NCBI GenBank assembly: GCA_024169445.1
Contig: JALKFA010000001.1
Span: forward strand, 1,674,001 to 1,738,000
From: Buttiauxella agrestis ATCC 33320
GTDB lineage: Bacteria; Pseudomonadota; Gammaproteobacteria; Enterobacterales; Enterobacteriaceae
Length of the DNA stretch: 64,000 nt
Direction of reading: 5' to 3'
Under the pieces are notes generated by a model. The model was not told the DNA's origin and made no database searches. It worked only from the letters and a program-made list of their open reading frames with translations. This document shows positions 28,711 to 37,863 of the stretch, piece by piece. Position 1 is the stretch's first letter. Every line of letters begins with the position of its first letter. Made by a program: the position numbers and the translations under genes.

Positions 28711-29616
28711 TTAATGGCCTGATTTACCTGGCGTGGTATCAATAAACGGTAACGTGCCAGAAGGTAATACGGTTGTTGGTAATACACCATTCCAGCGTTC
28801 GGCTTTGGTCAGTTCAATCAGGTTTTGATTACTGGCTAACGCGTCGGCGCGAGCTTTAATTGCTTCGGCTTCTGCCTGGCCGCTCAAACGAGTCGCTTCG
28901 GCTTCTGCTTTGGCGTTGGCTAACTGGGCATCAGCTTCTGCCTGAGCCTGAGTGACACGGATTTGGGCCTGAACCTGTTCGGTCGCCAATTCTTGTTCCC
29001 GTGTTTTAACCTGAACTTCAGCCGTCATTCTGGCCTCTACCGCTTTTTCATACGCATCACTGAAATCGATATTTTCCACCTGAACGCTATCAATAATAAT
29101 CGGACCAATAACATTTTTCTTAATAGCGTTGGAAATATCGTTAACCAATTGCAAGCGGTGCTGTACAGCATCAACCGCAGTATAACCGCCAAAGACATTC
29201 TCAACCTGAGTAGGGACCTGGCGGCTGATTAGACGATCATTGAGAGAAGATACATTTTGATACTGGCTATAGACTTTCGTGACATCCGATGGTGGAACAT
29301 GCCAGGAAACGGAAACTTTAAGTGTCGCAGATTGCTGGTCTTTACTGTAAGCCTGTAATGAATCATAAACGGTGACCTGGCTTTGAACGGAAATGATTTT
29401 TACGCTTTCAATAAAGGGAATTTTGAACGACAAGCCTGGGTCAATAGCTTCGACTACCGCGCCGTTACGTAATAAAACACCACGTTCCGTTTCATCAATG
29501 GTGTACCACGACCCTAATAGTGAGCCTAAAATAACGAAGGCCGCCACTGCACCACCTACTATTTTTATTTTCGAGCCAGTTCCATTTTTTAAATCAGGAA
29601 TAAGTTGGTTTATCAT
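28711..29616 (-). CDS. SPFH/prohibitin-family membrane protein
   Basis: 301 residues from the ATG at 29616, whose minus-strand leader has GGAAG. One N-terminal membrane helix (about 20–38, VGGAVAAFVILGSLLGSW) is followed by an SPFH/band-7 domain (GVLLRNGAVVEAIDPGLSFKIPF to about 205) and a long coiled coil of Ala/Glu/Gln repeats (QAQAEADAQLANAKAEAEAT), ending near TTPGKSGH. Such proteins form membrane-anchored oligomers that organise or protect membrane complexes. E. coli has the flotillin-like yqiK at the same locus, but this is a shorter prohibitin type. The role here is unknown. Confidence 0.85.
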   Translation of the reverse strand: MINQLIPDLKNGTGSKIKIVGGAVAAFVILGSLLGSWYTIDETERGVLLRNGAVVEAIDPGLSFKIPFIESVKIISVQSQVTVYDSLQAYSKDQQSATLKVSVSWHVPPSDVTKVYSQYQNVSSLNDRLISRQVPTQVENVFGGYTAVDAVQHRLQLVNDISNAIKKNVIGPIIIDSVQVENIDFSDAYEKAVEARMTAEVQVKTREQELATEQVQAQIRVTQAQAEADAQLANAKAEAEATRLSGQAEAEAIKARADALASNQNLIELTKAERWNGVLPTTVLPSGTLPFIDTTPGKSGH

Positions 29617-29934
29617 TTTAACTTCCACTGTCGATGGGCTGAATATGGCATGATGGAATGCTTTTTTGTGTGCTAATTTAAGTGTTGATGCAGGTATGGA
29701 AATGTATGAAAAATAAAACCTTAAATCAATGAGTGATGAAAATAGCTATTTCAGATGTGGAGGTTATTGTTTTTTAAAACAATACTTTGCTTTTTTTGTA
29801 TGTTTTAATAAGTATTATTTCGGATTATTCGAAGGTGAAATATCTGACAATAAAATCTAAAGATATTTATTTGATATATGTAGGCAGGGCGATATATTAA
29901 GACTCTCCTGCGAACAGGAGAGTAGTGTTATTCA
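29617..29934. other. AT-rich 318-bp gap upstream of the SPFH gene
   Basis: Strongly A/T-rich with poly-T/poly-A runs around 29770–29800. It should contain the SPFH promoter (minus strand). No glgS-like or other small gene is evident. The ubiK terminator lies at its right end. Confidence 0.5.
29902..29923 (-). terminator. ubiK terminator
   Basis: Perfect hairpin ACTCTCCTG-TTCG-CAGGAGAGT on the minus strand, 12 bp past the ubiK stop, followed by the A/T-rich CTTAATATAT. Confidence 0.7.
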
Positions 29935-30219
29935 TTATTCTTGCGATTCTGTCGGCGGAGTCACAACAGGCGCCTGAACGCTACGATTTTCCAGTTCGGT
30001 TAAACGTTGTTCCAGCAAAGCCAGTTTTTCTCTGGTGCGTAACAGTACTTGAGTCTGTACATCAAACTCTTCACGGCTAACGAGATCCAGACGGGTTAAT
30101 TGAGATTGCAGAACCTGGCGTACTTTTTTCTCAACATCATCCCCGAACTCACGAATCCCTTTCGGCATTGACTCGTGGACCTGGCGTGCGATCTGTTCAA
30201 TTTTTTTCGGGTCAATCAT
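29935..30219 (-). CDS. ubiK: ubiquinone biosynthesis accessory factor UbiK
   Basis: 94 residues from [16 protein letters not shown]; an ATG four codons upstream (30231, MEAT) is an equally open alternative. It matches E. coli UbiK (YqiC), a BMFP-family coiled-coil protein that binds UbiJ and is needed for efficient ubiquinone synthesis under aerobic conditions. The N-terminal amphipathic part includes [19 protein letters not shown]; the C-terminal helix ([19 protein letters not shown]) is a leucine-zipper-like coiled coil. It is divergent from the ribB leader. Confidence 0.92.
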   Translation of the reverse strand: MIDPKKIEQIARQVHESMPKGIREFGDDVEKKVRQVLQSQLTRLDLVSREEFDVQTQVLLRTREKLALLEQRLTELENRSVQAPVVTPPTESQE

Positions 30220-30360
30220 AGTGGCTTCCATAATCTTACGGGATTGTCTTGCGCGATTAACACTAATTGTAATGCCTGTGAGGCCGGTTAGAAACCCGAA
30301 ATGTTCTAAGGTTTGGCGTTGCCAGAGAAAATCATCGGCGTTATAGTAAGTCTGCTTATT

Positions 30361-30498
30361 CTCAGGGCGGGGTGTAACTCCCCACCGGCGGTAAATCAGT
30401 GAACGCTGAAAGCCCGCGAGCGCTCCAGAGCAATCTGGAGGTCAGCAGATCCGGTGTAATTCCGGAGCCGACGGTTATAGTCCGGATGGGAGAGAGTA
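30361..30498 (+). promoter_or_regulatory. FMN riboswitch (RFN element)
   Basis: The conserved aptamer is complete: AGGGCGGGGTGTAACTCCCC, CACCGGCGGTAAA, AGCCCGCGAGCG, a short variable hairpin (CTCCAGAGCAATCTGGAG), GATCCGGTGTAATTCCGGAG, CCGACGGTTATAGTCCGGAT and GGGAGAGAGTAAC. It binds flavin mononucleotide and lowers ribB expression. Downstream, CAAGCTT-TAGT-AAGCTTG (30510–30527) before a T-run (30535–30543) is the likely expression-platform hairpin, about 60–100 nt upstream of the ribB start. Confidence 0.95.
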
Positions 30499-30599
30499 AC
30501 GACTAAGCTCAAGCTTTAGTAAGCTTGCACACGTTATTTTTTTAGCTCCTAAGACTGCCCTGATTCTGGTAACCATAATTTTAATGAGGTTTTTTTACC

Positions 30600-31253
30600 A
30601 TGAATCAGACGCTCCTTTCTGCATTTGGCACTCCTTCCCAGCGCGTGGAACATGCTCTTGAAGCATTACGTGAAGGTCGTGGGGTAATGGTTCTTGACGA
30701 TGAAGATCGCGAGAACGAAGGCGACATGATTTTCCCAGCCGAAACCATGACCGTTGAGCAAATGGCTCTGACCATTCGCCACGGTAGCGGTATTGTTTGC
30801 CTGTGCCTGACTGAAGAACGCCGTAAACAACTCGAATTGCCAATGATGGTTGAGAACAACACCAGTGCTTATGGCACAGGGTTTACTGTGACTATCGAAG
30901 CCGCAAAAGGCGTGACCACCGGTGTTTCTGCCGCAGACCGTATTACCACGGTGCGTGCCGCGATTGCTGATGGCGCAACACCAAGTGACCTGAACCGCCC
31001 GGGCCACGTGTTCCCGTTGCGCGCTCAACCGGGTGGCGTGTTAACCCGTGGTGGCCACACAGAAGCCACTATCGATTTGGTGACACTGGCAGGCTTCAAA
31101 CCTGCAGGTGTGTTGTGTGAATTGACCAACGATGATGGCACCATGGCGCGCGCGCCTGAATGCATCACCTTTGCACGTGAACACAATATGGCTGTGGTGA
31201 CAATTGAAGATCTGGTGGAATACCGTCAGACTCACGAACGCAAAGCCAGCTAA
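30600..31253 (+). CDS. ribB: 3,4-dihydroxy-2-butanone 4-phosphate synthase
   Basis: 217 residues as in E. coli RibB. It converts ribulose 5-phosphate to 3,4-dihydroxy-2-butanone 4-phosphate plus formate for riboflavin synthesis. Conserved sites are [10 protein letters not shown] (Mg and substrate), [27 protein letters not shown] and [10 protein letters not shown]. There is no fused GTP cyclohydrolase II domain, as expected in enteric bacteria. It is controlled by the FMN riboswitch in its leader. The fimbrial genes that separate ubiK and ribB in E. coli are absent. Confidence 0.97.
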   Translation: MNQTLLSAFGTPSQRVEHALEALREGRGVMVLDDEDRENEGDMIFPAETMTVEQMALTIRHGSGIVCLCLTEERRKQLELPMMVENNTSAYGTGFTVTIEAAKGVTTGVSAADRITTVRAAIADGATPSDLNRPGHVFPLRAQPGGVLTRGGHTEATIDLVTLAGFKPAGVLCELTNDDGTMARAPECITFAREHNMAVVTIEDLVEYRQTHERKAS

Positions 31254-31257
31254 AATG

Positions 31258-31284
31258 CAAAAAGCCCGGTTATTAAACCGGGCT
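31258..31284. terminator. shared ribB/zupT terminator
   Basis: AGCCCGGTT-ATTA-AACCGGGCT (31263–31284). On the minus strand it is followed by TTTTTGC, giving a strong terminator for zupT; on the plus strand the tail is weaker (TCTCCT) but it is the only candidate for ribB. Confidence 0.8.
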
Positions 31285-31289
31285 TCTCC

Positions 31290-32057
31290 TCAACCAATGC
31301 CGCTGGTTTGCAGCAGCGTCAGACTAAACCCCATCACCGCCATACCGCAAAGCACGCCATAACTTGGGTTGTTATGGGGATCAATTTCTTTGGCAAGCGG
31401 CATCAGTTCATCAACCGATAACGCCACCATAATCCCTGCGACGGCAGCCATGATAGCCGCCATGATGACTGGCGACACCATTGTGCCCAGAATCAGCCAG
31501 GCCAGCACACCACCAAGAATTTCGGCAAGACCCGAAATCCCTGCCCAGAAAATAGCTTTGCGTTTCGATCCCGTTGCCGCGTACACCGGGCCTGCAACCG
31601 CTAATCCTTCTGGGATGTTGTGCAACGCAACGGCGAGCGCAATCCCCATTCCTAACTCCAGGTTACTGCTTGCCGTCACAAATGTCGCAACACCTTCCGG
31701 GAAGTTATGCAGACTAATGCCGAGGGTCAGTAGCAACGCGGTACGCCGTAAATTGCGAGGCTGTGGTTTACTGTCCATTAAATCTTGCGGATGTGCATGG
31801 GGTAGGGCGCGGTCAAGAGCGAAATAGCCTAACAAACCCAACATAAACATGCCGTAACCTAAAACGGGTGACATTCCTTGTGTGTGAAGTGCTGCGGGTA
31901 ACATCTCCATTAACGAGATAAGCAGCATAATTCCCGCTGCAAAACCGAGAGAAAATGCCAGCACACGGTTTGAAGGTTTCTGGCCGATAACGCCAAGAAA
32001 GGCACCTATAAAAGTGGCTCCCCCTGCTAACAGGGTCAGAATCAAGGGTACTGACAT
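31290..32057 (-). CDS. zupT: ZIP-family zinc/divalent metal transporter
   Basis: 255 residues (E. coli ZupT 257). This inner-membrane importer takes up Zn2+ and, less well, Fe2+, Mn2+ and Co2+. It shows eight membrane helices and the metal-binding HNFPEG and HNIPEG motifs in helices 4 and 5, with a His-containing loop (LPHAHPQD). It is convergent with ribB. A Fur-type palindrome lies immediately upstream of its start. Confidence 0.95.
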   Translation of the reverse strand: MSVPLILTLLAGGATFIGAFLGVIGQKPSNRVLAFSLGFAAGIMLLISLMEMLPAALHTQGMSPVLGYGMFMLGLLGYFALDRALPHAHPQDLMDSKPQPRNLRRTALLLTLGISLHNFPEGVATFVTASSNLELGMGIALAVALHNIPEGLAVAGPVYAATGSKRKAIFWAGISGLAEILGGVLAWLILGTMVSPVIMAAIMAAVAGIMVALSVDELMPLAKEIDPHNNPSYGVLCGMAVMGFSLTLLQTSGIG

Positions 32058-32070
32058 TCATTGCTCCTTT

Positions 32071-32085
32071 TGATAATGATTCTCA
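32071..32085. promoter_or_regulatory. Fur-type operator before zupT
   Basis: TGATAAT-G-ATTCTCA is a 7-1-7 inverted repeat with 13 of 14 arm positions matching the Fur model TGATAAT-n-ATTATCA. Its near edge is 14 bp upstream of the zupT ATG (minus strand). It sits between zupT and the divergent ygiD, 171 bp from the latter. Confidence 0.6.
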
Positions 32086-32255
32086 TTTATATTAATGGGC
32101 GGTGTGATAAAAATCGAGAGCCAGATGGGAAGCTTTACACATCGCTTACATTCAAATTTCCTGAAGATCTTCATCATGCTTATCTGAGTTCTTCATTGTG
32201 TAAAAGCGCGTACTGTAGTTTTCATAAACTGAATGACCTGATTAAAGGACACACC

Positions 32256-33044
32256 ATGACAACTCAACGAATGCCTGCGCTATTCCTCGGACACGGTAGC
32301 CCAATGAACGTGCTGGAAGATAATCACTATACCCAAGCCTGGCGTCATTTGGGAGAAACCTTGCCGCGGCCAAAAGCTATTGTGGTGGTCTCAGCGCATT
32401 GGTTCACTAAAGGCACGGGTGTCACCGCGATGGAAACACCAAAAACTATTCATGACTTCGGTGGTTTCCCACAAGCGTTATATGACACGCATTACCCGGC
32501 ACCGGGTTCGCCTGAACTGGCGCAGCAGTTAGTTGATCTGCTGGCTCCTGTTCCGGTAATGCAGGATAAAGAAGCCTGGGGATTTGACCATGGTTCCTGG
32601 GGCGTTCTCATTAAAATGTACCCCAATGCTGATATCCCGATGGTGCAACTGAGTATCGACAGCACGAAACCAGCAGCCTGGCATTTCGAGATGGGTCGAA
32701 AACTGGCAACACTGCGCGATCAAGGCATCATGCTGATTGCCAGTGGCAACGTGGTTCATAACCTGAGAACCGCACGTTGGCACGGCGAAAACACACCATA
32801 TCCATGGGCCGAGTCGTTTAACCAATACGTTAAAGACAACCTCACATGGCATGGGCCGGTCGACGAGCACCCATTGGTGAATTTCTTAGATCATGAAGGC
32901 GGATCGTTATCTAACCCAACGCCGGATCACTACCTGCCGTTGTTGTATGTTCTGGGAGCGTGGGATGGTAAAGAGCCGATTACGTTACCTGTAGACGGCA
33001 TAGAGATGGGATCGTTGAGTATGCTTTCGGTACAAATCGGCTGA
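32256..33044 (+). CDS. ygiD: 4,5-DOPA-extradiol-dioxygenase family protein
   Basis: 262 residues. The family LigB-type zinc/iron protein has LFLGHGSPMN, VVVSAHWFTKG, HDFGGFPQALYDTHYPAPG, GFDHGSWGVL and LIASGNVVHNL, providing metal-binding His residues. E. coli YgiD opens DOPA to betalamic-acid precursors in vitro; its natural substrate is unclear. The ATG at 32256 follows AAAGGACACACC. A longer frame open from 32061 would overlap the zupT regulatory region and is rejected. Confidence 0.92.
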   Translation: MTTQRMPALFLGHGSPMNVLEDNHYTQAWRHLGETLPRPKAIVVVSAHWFTKGTGVTAMETPKTIHDFGGFPQALYDTHYPAPGSPELAQQLVDLLAPVPVMQDKEAWGFDHGSWGVLIKMYPNADIPMVQLSIDSTKPAAWHFEMGRKLATLRDQGIMLIASGNVVHNLRTARWHGENTPYPWAESFNQYVKDNLTWHGPVDEHPLVNFLDHEGGSLSNPTPDHYLPLLYVLGAWDGKEPITLPVDGIEMGSLSMLSVQIG

Positions 33045-33047
33045 TAT

Positions 33048-33080
33048 GTTTCTCCCTCTCCTTTAGGAAGAGGGAGAAAC
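33048..33080. terminator. ygiD/ygiC bidirectional hairpin
   Basis: GTTTCTCCCTCT … AGAGGGAGAAAC, a 12-bp perfect stem with a 9-nt loop between convergent genes. It has no clear T-run on the plus strand. Its CCCTCT/AGAGGG core resembles the repeats around ygiQ. Confidence 0.6.
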
Positions 33081-33082
33081 AA

Positions 33083-34243
33083 TTATTCTACGAACACATG
33101 CGGATAGAAGCGTGAAAGATCCTGGGTGATTAACTCGCGATCTTCACGAATACCAATACCTGCAGGTTGATCGTTGATAAGCCAACTGCCGATCAGCACA
33201 TAACTGTCGCCAAATTTTGGTAACTGATAGAACTGCTGGACGATCATCCCTTCTTCACCGTAAGGGCCATCGACACGGGCAATTTCTTCGCCGTTTTCGA
33301 TGATCTTCACATTTGCACCTTCGCGAGAGAAGATTGGCTTCACCACGTATTTATCCATCGGCGGATAGTTATCTTCGGCAAAATATGAAGGTAGCAGATT
33401 TGGATGATCCGGGAACATTTCCCACAGCATTGGGAGCAATGCTTTGTTGGAGATAATGCTTTTCCAGGCCGGTTCCAGCCAGCGTACACCCGCATCTTCC
33501 AGCTTGGTGGAGAACATCTCACGTAGCATGAACTCCCACGGGTACAGTTTGAACAGGTTGCTAATCACCTGATCCTGCAGATCGGTAAACTGGCCTTTTT
33601 CGCCCAGACCGATATCTTCCATGTAGACGAATTCGCTCGCCACTTCGGCTTCGGCTGCACAGTCTTGTAGATACTGAACGGTACCGCGATCTTCTTCTGT
33701 GTCCTGGCAGCAAGCAAAATGAACCAGATTGAAACCGTGTTGCTGTTTCAGCTCGGCAAAACGCTCAATGATCTTCTCTTGCAGGCTGTTGAACTGATCG
33801 CTTTCTGCTGGCAGGTTACCGGCCTGGATCTGATCTTCCAGCCAGATCCACTGGAAGAACGCCGCTTCATATAAAGAAGTCGGCGTGTCGGCGTTGTTTT
33901 CCAGCAACTTGGGTTCACCTACGCCATCCCACGCGATATCCAGGCGTGAGTAAAGTGACGGCTGTTGCGTGCGCCATGACTGACGCACAAATTCCCAGGT
34001 GTGTTTAGGAATGCGGAATTTGGCTAACAGCTCATCGCTGCTCACGACTTTTTCCACTACCTTCAGGCACATTTGATGTAATTCAGCGGTGACCTCTTCC
34101 AGGCGTTCTACCTGCGGAAGCGTCAGCTTGTAATATGCGTCTTCACACCAGTACGGCTCGCCGTACATGGTGTGAAAATTGAAACCGTATTCTGTGGCTT
34201 TCTCGCGCCAGTCCGGGCGCTCAGTAATCGCGATTCTTTCCAT
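33083..34243 (-). CDS. ygiC: glutathionylspermidine synthase-like ATP-grasp protein YgiC
   Basis: 386 residues as in E. coli YgiC. It has the ATP-grasp amide-ligase fold of the C-terminal domain of glutathionylspermidine synthetase: [39 protein letters not shown], and [13 protein letters not shown] with the catalytic Lys/Arg. No amidase domain is present, and its true substrate is not established. It sits 6 bp after ygiB, and both follow tolC in the same direction, matching the E. coli tolC-ygiABC arrangement. Confidence 0.93.
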   Translation of the reverse strand: MERIAITERPDWREKATEYGFNFHTMYGEPYWCEDAYYKLTLPQVERLEEVTAELHQMCLKVVEKVVSSDELLAKFRIPKHTWEFVRQSWRTQQPSLYSRLDIAWDGVGEPKLLENNADTPTSLYEAAFFQWIWLEDQIQAGNLPAESDQFNSLQEKIIERFAELKQQHGFNLVHFACCQDTEEDRGTVQYLQDCAAEAEVASEFVYMEDIGLGEKGQFTDLQDQVISNLFKLYPWEFMLREMFSTKLEDAGVRWLEPAWKSIISNKALLPMLWEMFPDHPNLLPSYFAEDNYPPMDKYVVKPIFSREGANVKIIENGEEIARVDGPYGEEGMIVQQFYQLPKFGDSYVLIGSWLINDQPAGIGIREDRELITQDLSRFYPHVFVE

Positions 34244-34249
34244 AATTTC

Positions 34250-34924
34250 TTAGCCACCCATGGAACGAGAAGAACCTGTTGCGCTGCTACTGCGCTGCAT
34301 AGTCGATTGTTTAGCCACTGAGTCACCGAAACCGCCGCGTGTCACAGTGCTGGTGGTGGCAGGTTTAGGTGCCATTGCCGTTTTCGGTACGGTTGTCGTA
34401 CGGCCTGGTGTCGCGGCACCATAGCTCTTACCGCTGGCATCGGCATATTTACCGTAAGCAGGGCTTGCAGGGTTCTTCGAAGTAAACAGAGGTTGCTGCG
34501 CAAAGCCCGCCCCGCCGCCCATCAATCGGCCCATCATGTAACCGGCCATCAATGGCATCCAGAAACTGCCGCTTTGCTGTGGTTGTGCCTGAGCTTGCTC
34601 ACCTGCCACGCTGGCTTGAGCTGGTGCTTGCTGGCATTGGCCTTCACCAAACTCAGCGATACATTCTTCACGCGAGGCGTATTTTGGCGCTGTACGTTCT
34701 GCTTCTTTTAGTGCGTTGTTAAAGGAAGTCGTACATTCTGCACTTTTGCCAGGGTTGGCTTGCGAACAGTCATCCGCATTTTGATACATGGAGACTGTTT
34801 CGTCATTTTGTTCGCAACCGGCTAGCATAAACACAGCGGTAACAGCCAATGCGACTGGCGTCAAATGGCGGGCGTTCCAGCTTTTGCGGAACGATGCGTG
34901 GTTTATGATTTTTGTCCGTTTCAT
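34250..34924 (-). CDS. ygiB: DUF1190-family lipoprotein-like protein YgiB
   Basis: 224 residues (E. coli 223). A basic N-terminus and hydrophobic segment [16 protein letters not shown] look like a lipoprotein signal with the lipobox LAGC (Cys near residue 37). The middle holds Cys pairs ([32 protein letters not shown]), then a Gly/Met stretch [17 protein letters not shown] and a Ser/Thr-rich tail ending SSRSMGG. Function unknown. It is co-oriented with tolC and ygiC. Confidence 0.92.
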   Translation of the reverse strand: MKRTKIINHASFRKSWNARHLTPVALAVTAVFMLAGCEQNDETVSMYQNADDCSQANPGKSAECTTSFNNALKEAERTAPKYASREECIAEFGEGQCQQAPAQASVAGEQAQAQPQQSGSFWMPLMAGYMMGRLMGGGAGFAQQPLFTSKNPASPAYGKYADASGKSYGAATPGRTTTVPKTAMAPKPATTSTVTRGGFGDSVAKQSTMQRSSSATGSSRSMGG

Positions 34925-35083
34925 TTATCTGTCCTGAGCCCAGTGGTTATGGTGCTTAGGATAGGGGATGAATGGTTGAAATTAAAGCGATGACGGATGT
35001 TTGAAGGGAGATCTTTACTCTGCCTTACGTTCGCATGCGTAAGTTGTGATGGGGGCATGTTGCCACACCCCCAAAATATCTGA

Positions 35084-36568
35084 TCAGTTGCCGAATGGGT
35101 TAGCTGATTTGCTGCTAGTCGCAGAAGCTGGAGTCGCTTGTGCTGGTGTTGTAGCAGTCGTTGCTTCGCTATCCGCTGTATAACCATCCGCGCGAGCATT
35201 TTGGTCTGGCGTTTCTGGAGCCACGCTGTCAGCCGTGGTTGGTACTGGTTTACCCAGTGTTGCATTCAACGCTACAAGATCCTGTTCGTTAAGCGTACCC
35301 AGTGCTGATTTAATATTCAGCTGGTTGATTAGGTAGTTATAACGAGCGCTGGAGAGCTGTTGCTTGGCGTTATACAGCGTCGTGGTCGCATCTAACACAT
35401 CAACGATGGTACGAGTACCGACGGAATAGCCTGCTTCCATGGCATCCAGGGAGCTTTGTGCAGACACAACCGCTTGTTTATAAGCGTTGATGGTACTGAT
35501 GGACGCATTAACGTTGTTGAACGAAGAGCGAACTGTTTGCACTACGCTACGATGCGCGCTTTCAAGCTGCTCACTTGCGCCAACAAAGTTGTATTGCGCT
35601 TGTTTCACTTGAGAGTTAACAGAACCGCCAGTGTACAGTGGCAAGGAGAAGTTCAGGCCGATTTTATTCTGGCCCATATCGCTGTCGTTGTACTGAGAAC
35701 TATTGGTTTTAGAACCACTGTAGCTGGTATCGGAAACACCAGTAGAAGCGGTCAAACCCACGGTTGGCATGTGGCCAGTTTCTGCGTAGCGAATTTGCTC
35801 GCGAGCCAGGTCCTGAGACAGACGTGCTTGCAACAATGCCAGGTTACGTTTTTCCGCTTCTTTCAGCAGATTATTCACGCCATCCGGTTTGTTGGTTTTG
35901 AAGCCGTCTACATTCAGTGATGCCAAAGATGGATAGTAATTACCGGTCACCTGGCGCAGCGTTTCTACCGCGTTATCCAGATTGTTTCGTGCAGTGACTT
36001 CGTTTGCTAATACGTTATCGTATTGCGCACGGGCGTTCTGTACATCGGTAATGGCGACCAGGCCAACGTTAAAGCGCTGAGTGGTTTGATCCAACTGACG
36101 ATAAATAGCCTGTTTCTGTGCTTCAGTGAAGGACAGTGCATCAATCGCACTCAATACATTAAAGTAGGCTGTTGCAGTATTCAGAATCAGTGTTTGTTGG
36201 TCTGTCTGATAAGTGACATCTTGAATACCGGCTGATTTCTCTTGCAGGGTAAGCGCACGCCATTTCGACATATCAAAAATGGTTTGCGTCAATTGCAAAG
36301 AGGCACTCGCTGCCCTGGAGTCGATGCCATTCGCATCGCTAAAACCATTGGTGTATTCATAATCAGCACCAAGGCCAAGTTGTGGCAGTAACGGGCTACG
36401 TGCTTCGTTAATTTTTTCGAATGCGGCATCACGGTCAGCAGCGGATTTGCGCAAGTCCGGGTTGCTTAAACGTGCCTGCTGATAAACCTGCATCAGGTTT
36501 TCTGCCTGGCTCATGGCACTGAAACCCGTTAGGCTCAGACCGATAAGAATTGGGAGCAGTTTCTTCAT
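35084..36568 (-). CDS. tolC: outer membrane channel TolC
   Basis: 494 residues (E. coli 493). It is a trimeric outer-membrane/periplasmic exit duct used by AcrAB and other efflux pumps and by type I secretion. The signal peptide is MKKLLPILIGLSLTGFSAMSQA, then ENLMQVYQQARLSNPDL. The internal duplication shows as two alpha-helical hairpin/beta-strand halves (QRFNVGLVAITDVQNARAQYD and MEAGYSVGTRTIVDVLDATT). The C-terminal Thr/Ala tail differs from E. coli, as usual. I chose the second of two ATGs (MQMKK) because AAGGA is 6 nt upstream of it and overlaps the first. Confidence 0.97.
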   Translation of the reverse strand: MKKLLPILIGLSLTGFSAMSQAENLMQVYQQARLSNPDLRKSAADRDAAFEKINEARSPLLPQLGLGADYEYTNGFSDANGIDSRAASASLQLTQTIFDMSKWRALTLQEKSAGIQDVTYQTDQQTLILNTATAYFNVLSAIDALSFTEAQKQAIYRQLDQTTQRFNVGLVAITDVQNARAQYDNVLANEVTARNNLDNAVETLRQVTGNYYPSLASLNVDGFKTNKPDGVNNLLKEAEKRNLALLQARLSQDLAREQIRYAETGHMPTVGLTASTGVSDTSYSGSKTNSSQYNDSDMGQNKIGLNFSLPLYTGGSVNSQVKQAQYNFVGASEQLESAHRSVVQTVRSSFNNVNASISTINAYKQAVVSAQSSLDAMEAGYSVGTRTIVDVLDATTTLYNAKQQLSSARYNYLINQLNIKSALGTLNEQDLVALNATLGKPVPTTADSVAPETPDQNARADGYTADSEATTATTPAQATPASATSSKSANPFGN

Positions 36569-36661
36569 TTGCATTCCTTGTTGTGAAGCAAAAAATTATT
36601 TGTAAGCGCTGACAAGAGCCGGAAATGATCGTCGATTTTAGCAGAGTCCGCCAGCTCAGGT

Positions 36662-36680
36662 GCTTGGCGTAATGTGCCAT
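36662..36680 (-). promoter_or_regulatory. MarA/SoxS/Rob box upstream of tolC
   Basis: The minus strand reads ATGGCACATTACGCCAAGC, which fits the marbox consensus AYnGCACnnWnnRYYAAAY at every specified position but one. It ends about 93 bp upstream of the tolC start. A marbox in the tolC promoter is known in E. coli, so this is probably the equivalent. Confidence 0.7.
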
Positions 36681-36780
36681 TGACTCTTAATTTTCATCAA
36701 TCTATCACATAGGAAATGAAACGGCAGTCAAACTGGCTTGAAATTACTCATTTCATAACCATCAAAATCAGGAACCCATC

Positions 36781-37413
36781 ATGACTAAGCAAAACAGTCA
36801 ACTCGTCACATTAGCCAAAAACGATGTTGAAATTATTGCACGGGAAACGCTTTATAGCGGTTTTTTTTCTCTGGATCTTTATCGCTTCCGCCATCGCTTG
36901 TTTAATGGCGAAATGAGTGGCGAAATTTGCCGTGAAATTTTAGAACGCGGGCACGCCGCAGTACTGCTACCCTATGACCCTGTGCGAGACGAAGTTGTCT
37001 TAATTGAACAGATTCGGATTGCCGCGTACGACACCAGTGAAAGCCCGTGGCTGCTCGAACTTGTTGCGGGAATGATTGAAGAAGGTGAAAGCGTCGAGGA
37101 CGTTGCGCGTCGTGAAGCAACTGAAGAAGCTGGAGTGATTGTCGGTCGTACCAAACCGGTTATCAACTACCTGGCAAGTCCAGGGGGGACCAGCGAGCGT
37201 TTATCGATCCTGGTTGGGGAAGTCGACGCTACCACCGCGAATGGCATACATGGTCTGGCAGATGAAAACGAAGACATTCGTGTTCATGTCGTGAGCCGGG
37301 AACAGGCTTATCAGTTAGTAGAAGAAGGGAAAATCGACAACGCGGCTTCAGTCATTGCACTGCTTTGGCTGCAATTGCATCATGAGAAATTAAGAGAAGA
37401 GTGGAATCGATAA
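36781..37413 (+). CDS. nudF: ADP-ribose pyrophosphatase (Nudix)
   Basis: 210 residues (E. coli 209). It hydrolyses ADP-ribose to AMP and ribose 5-phosphate. The Nudix box is intact: [20 protein letters not shown] followed by AG, with the flanking LASPGGTSE and [13 protein letters not shown] of the family. The N-terminal dozen residues differ from E. coli. It is divergent from tolC and starts the nudF-yqiB-cpdA-yqiA-parE run, where spacing is 2 bp to yqiB. Confidence 0.95.
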   Translation: MTKQNSQLVTLAKNDVEIIARETLYSGFFSLDLYRFRHRLFNGEMSGEICREILERGHAAVLLPYDPVRDEVVLIEQIRIAAYDTSESPWLLELVAGMIEEGESVEDVARREATEEAGVIVGRTKPVINYLASPGGTSERLSILVGEVDATTANGIHGLADENEDIRVHVVSREQAYQLVEEGKIDNAASVIALLWLQLHHEKLREEWNR

Positions 37414-37415
37414 AT

Positions 37416-37838
37416 ATGAAGCGCTATACACCTGACTTCCCTGAAATGATGCGCCTGTGCGAAACCAATTTCGCGCAACTCCGACGCTTGCTTCCTCGTC
37501 ATGATGAAGTGGGTGAAAAAGTCACTTATCAGGTAAGTAGCGCTCAATATCGACTCTCTATCCTTGAGTCGACACGTTACACGACACTAGTACAAATCGA
37601 ACAAACTGTTCCGGCGATAAGCTACTGGAGCTTACCGTCGATGTCGGTCAGGCTTTATCATGACGCCATGGTCGCGGAAGTGTGTTCAAGTCAGCAGATC
37701 TTTCGTTTCAAAGCACGGTATGATTATCCTAATAAAAAGTTGCATCAACGCGACGAAAAGCATCAAATTAATCAGTTTCTAGCCGATTGGCTGCGGTATT
37801 GTTTAGCGCATGGAGCGATGGCGGTTCCGGTTTGTTAG
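37416..37838 (+). CDS. yqiB: DUF1249 protein YqiB
   Basis: 140 residues as in E. coli YqiB. It begins [22 protein letters not shown] and is rich in aromatic and charged residues with no membrane segment, so it is probably cytoplasmic. Conserved blocks are [28 protein letters not shown] and [15 protein letters not shown]. The function is unknown. The start 2 bp after the nudF stop was preferred to a start five codons upstream that would overlap nudF. Confidence 0.92.
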   Translation: MKRYTPDFPEMMRLCETNFAQLRRLLPRHDEVGEKVTYQVSSAQYRLSILESTRYTTLVQIEQTVPAISYWSLPSMSVRLYHDAMVAEVCSSQQIFRFKARYDYPNKKLHQRDEKHQINQFLADWLRYCLAHGAMAVPVC

Positions 37839-37863
37839 TGAGGGTGAAACCTAAGGACACCAT

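Noticed and set aside
32061-32255. N-terminal extension of ygiD by 65 codons
   Set aside because: It would start within the zupT regulatory region, is not seen in the family, and the ATG at 32256 follows a clear AAAGGA.
34921-35265. Minus-strand ORF of 114 codons overlapping the 3' end of tolC, in the position of E. coli ygiA
   Set aside because: It shares tolC DNA in another frame, has no conserved domain and reads like translation of tolC out of frame; ygiA is generally regarded as doubtful.
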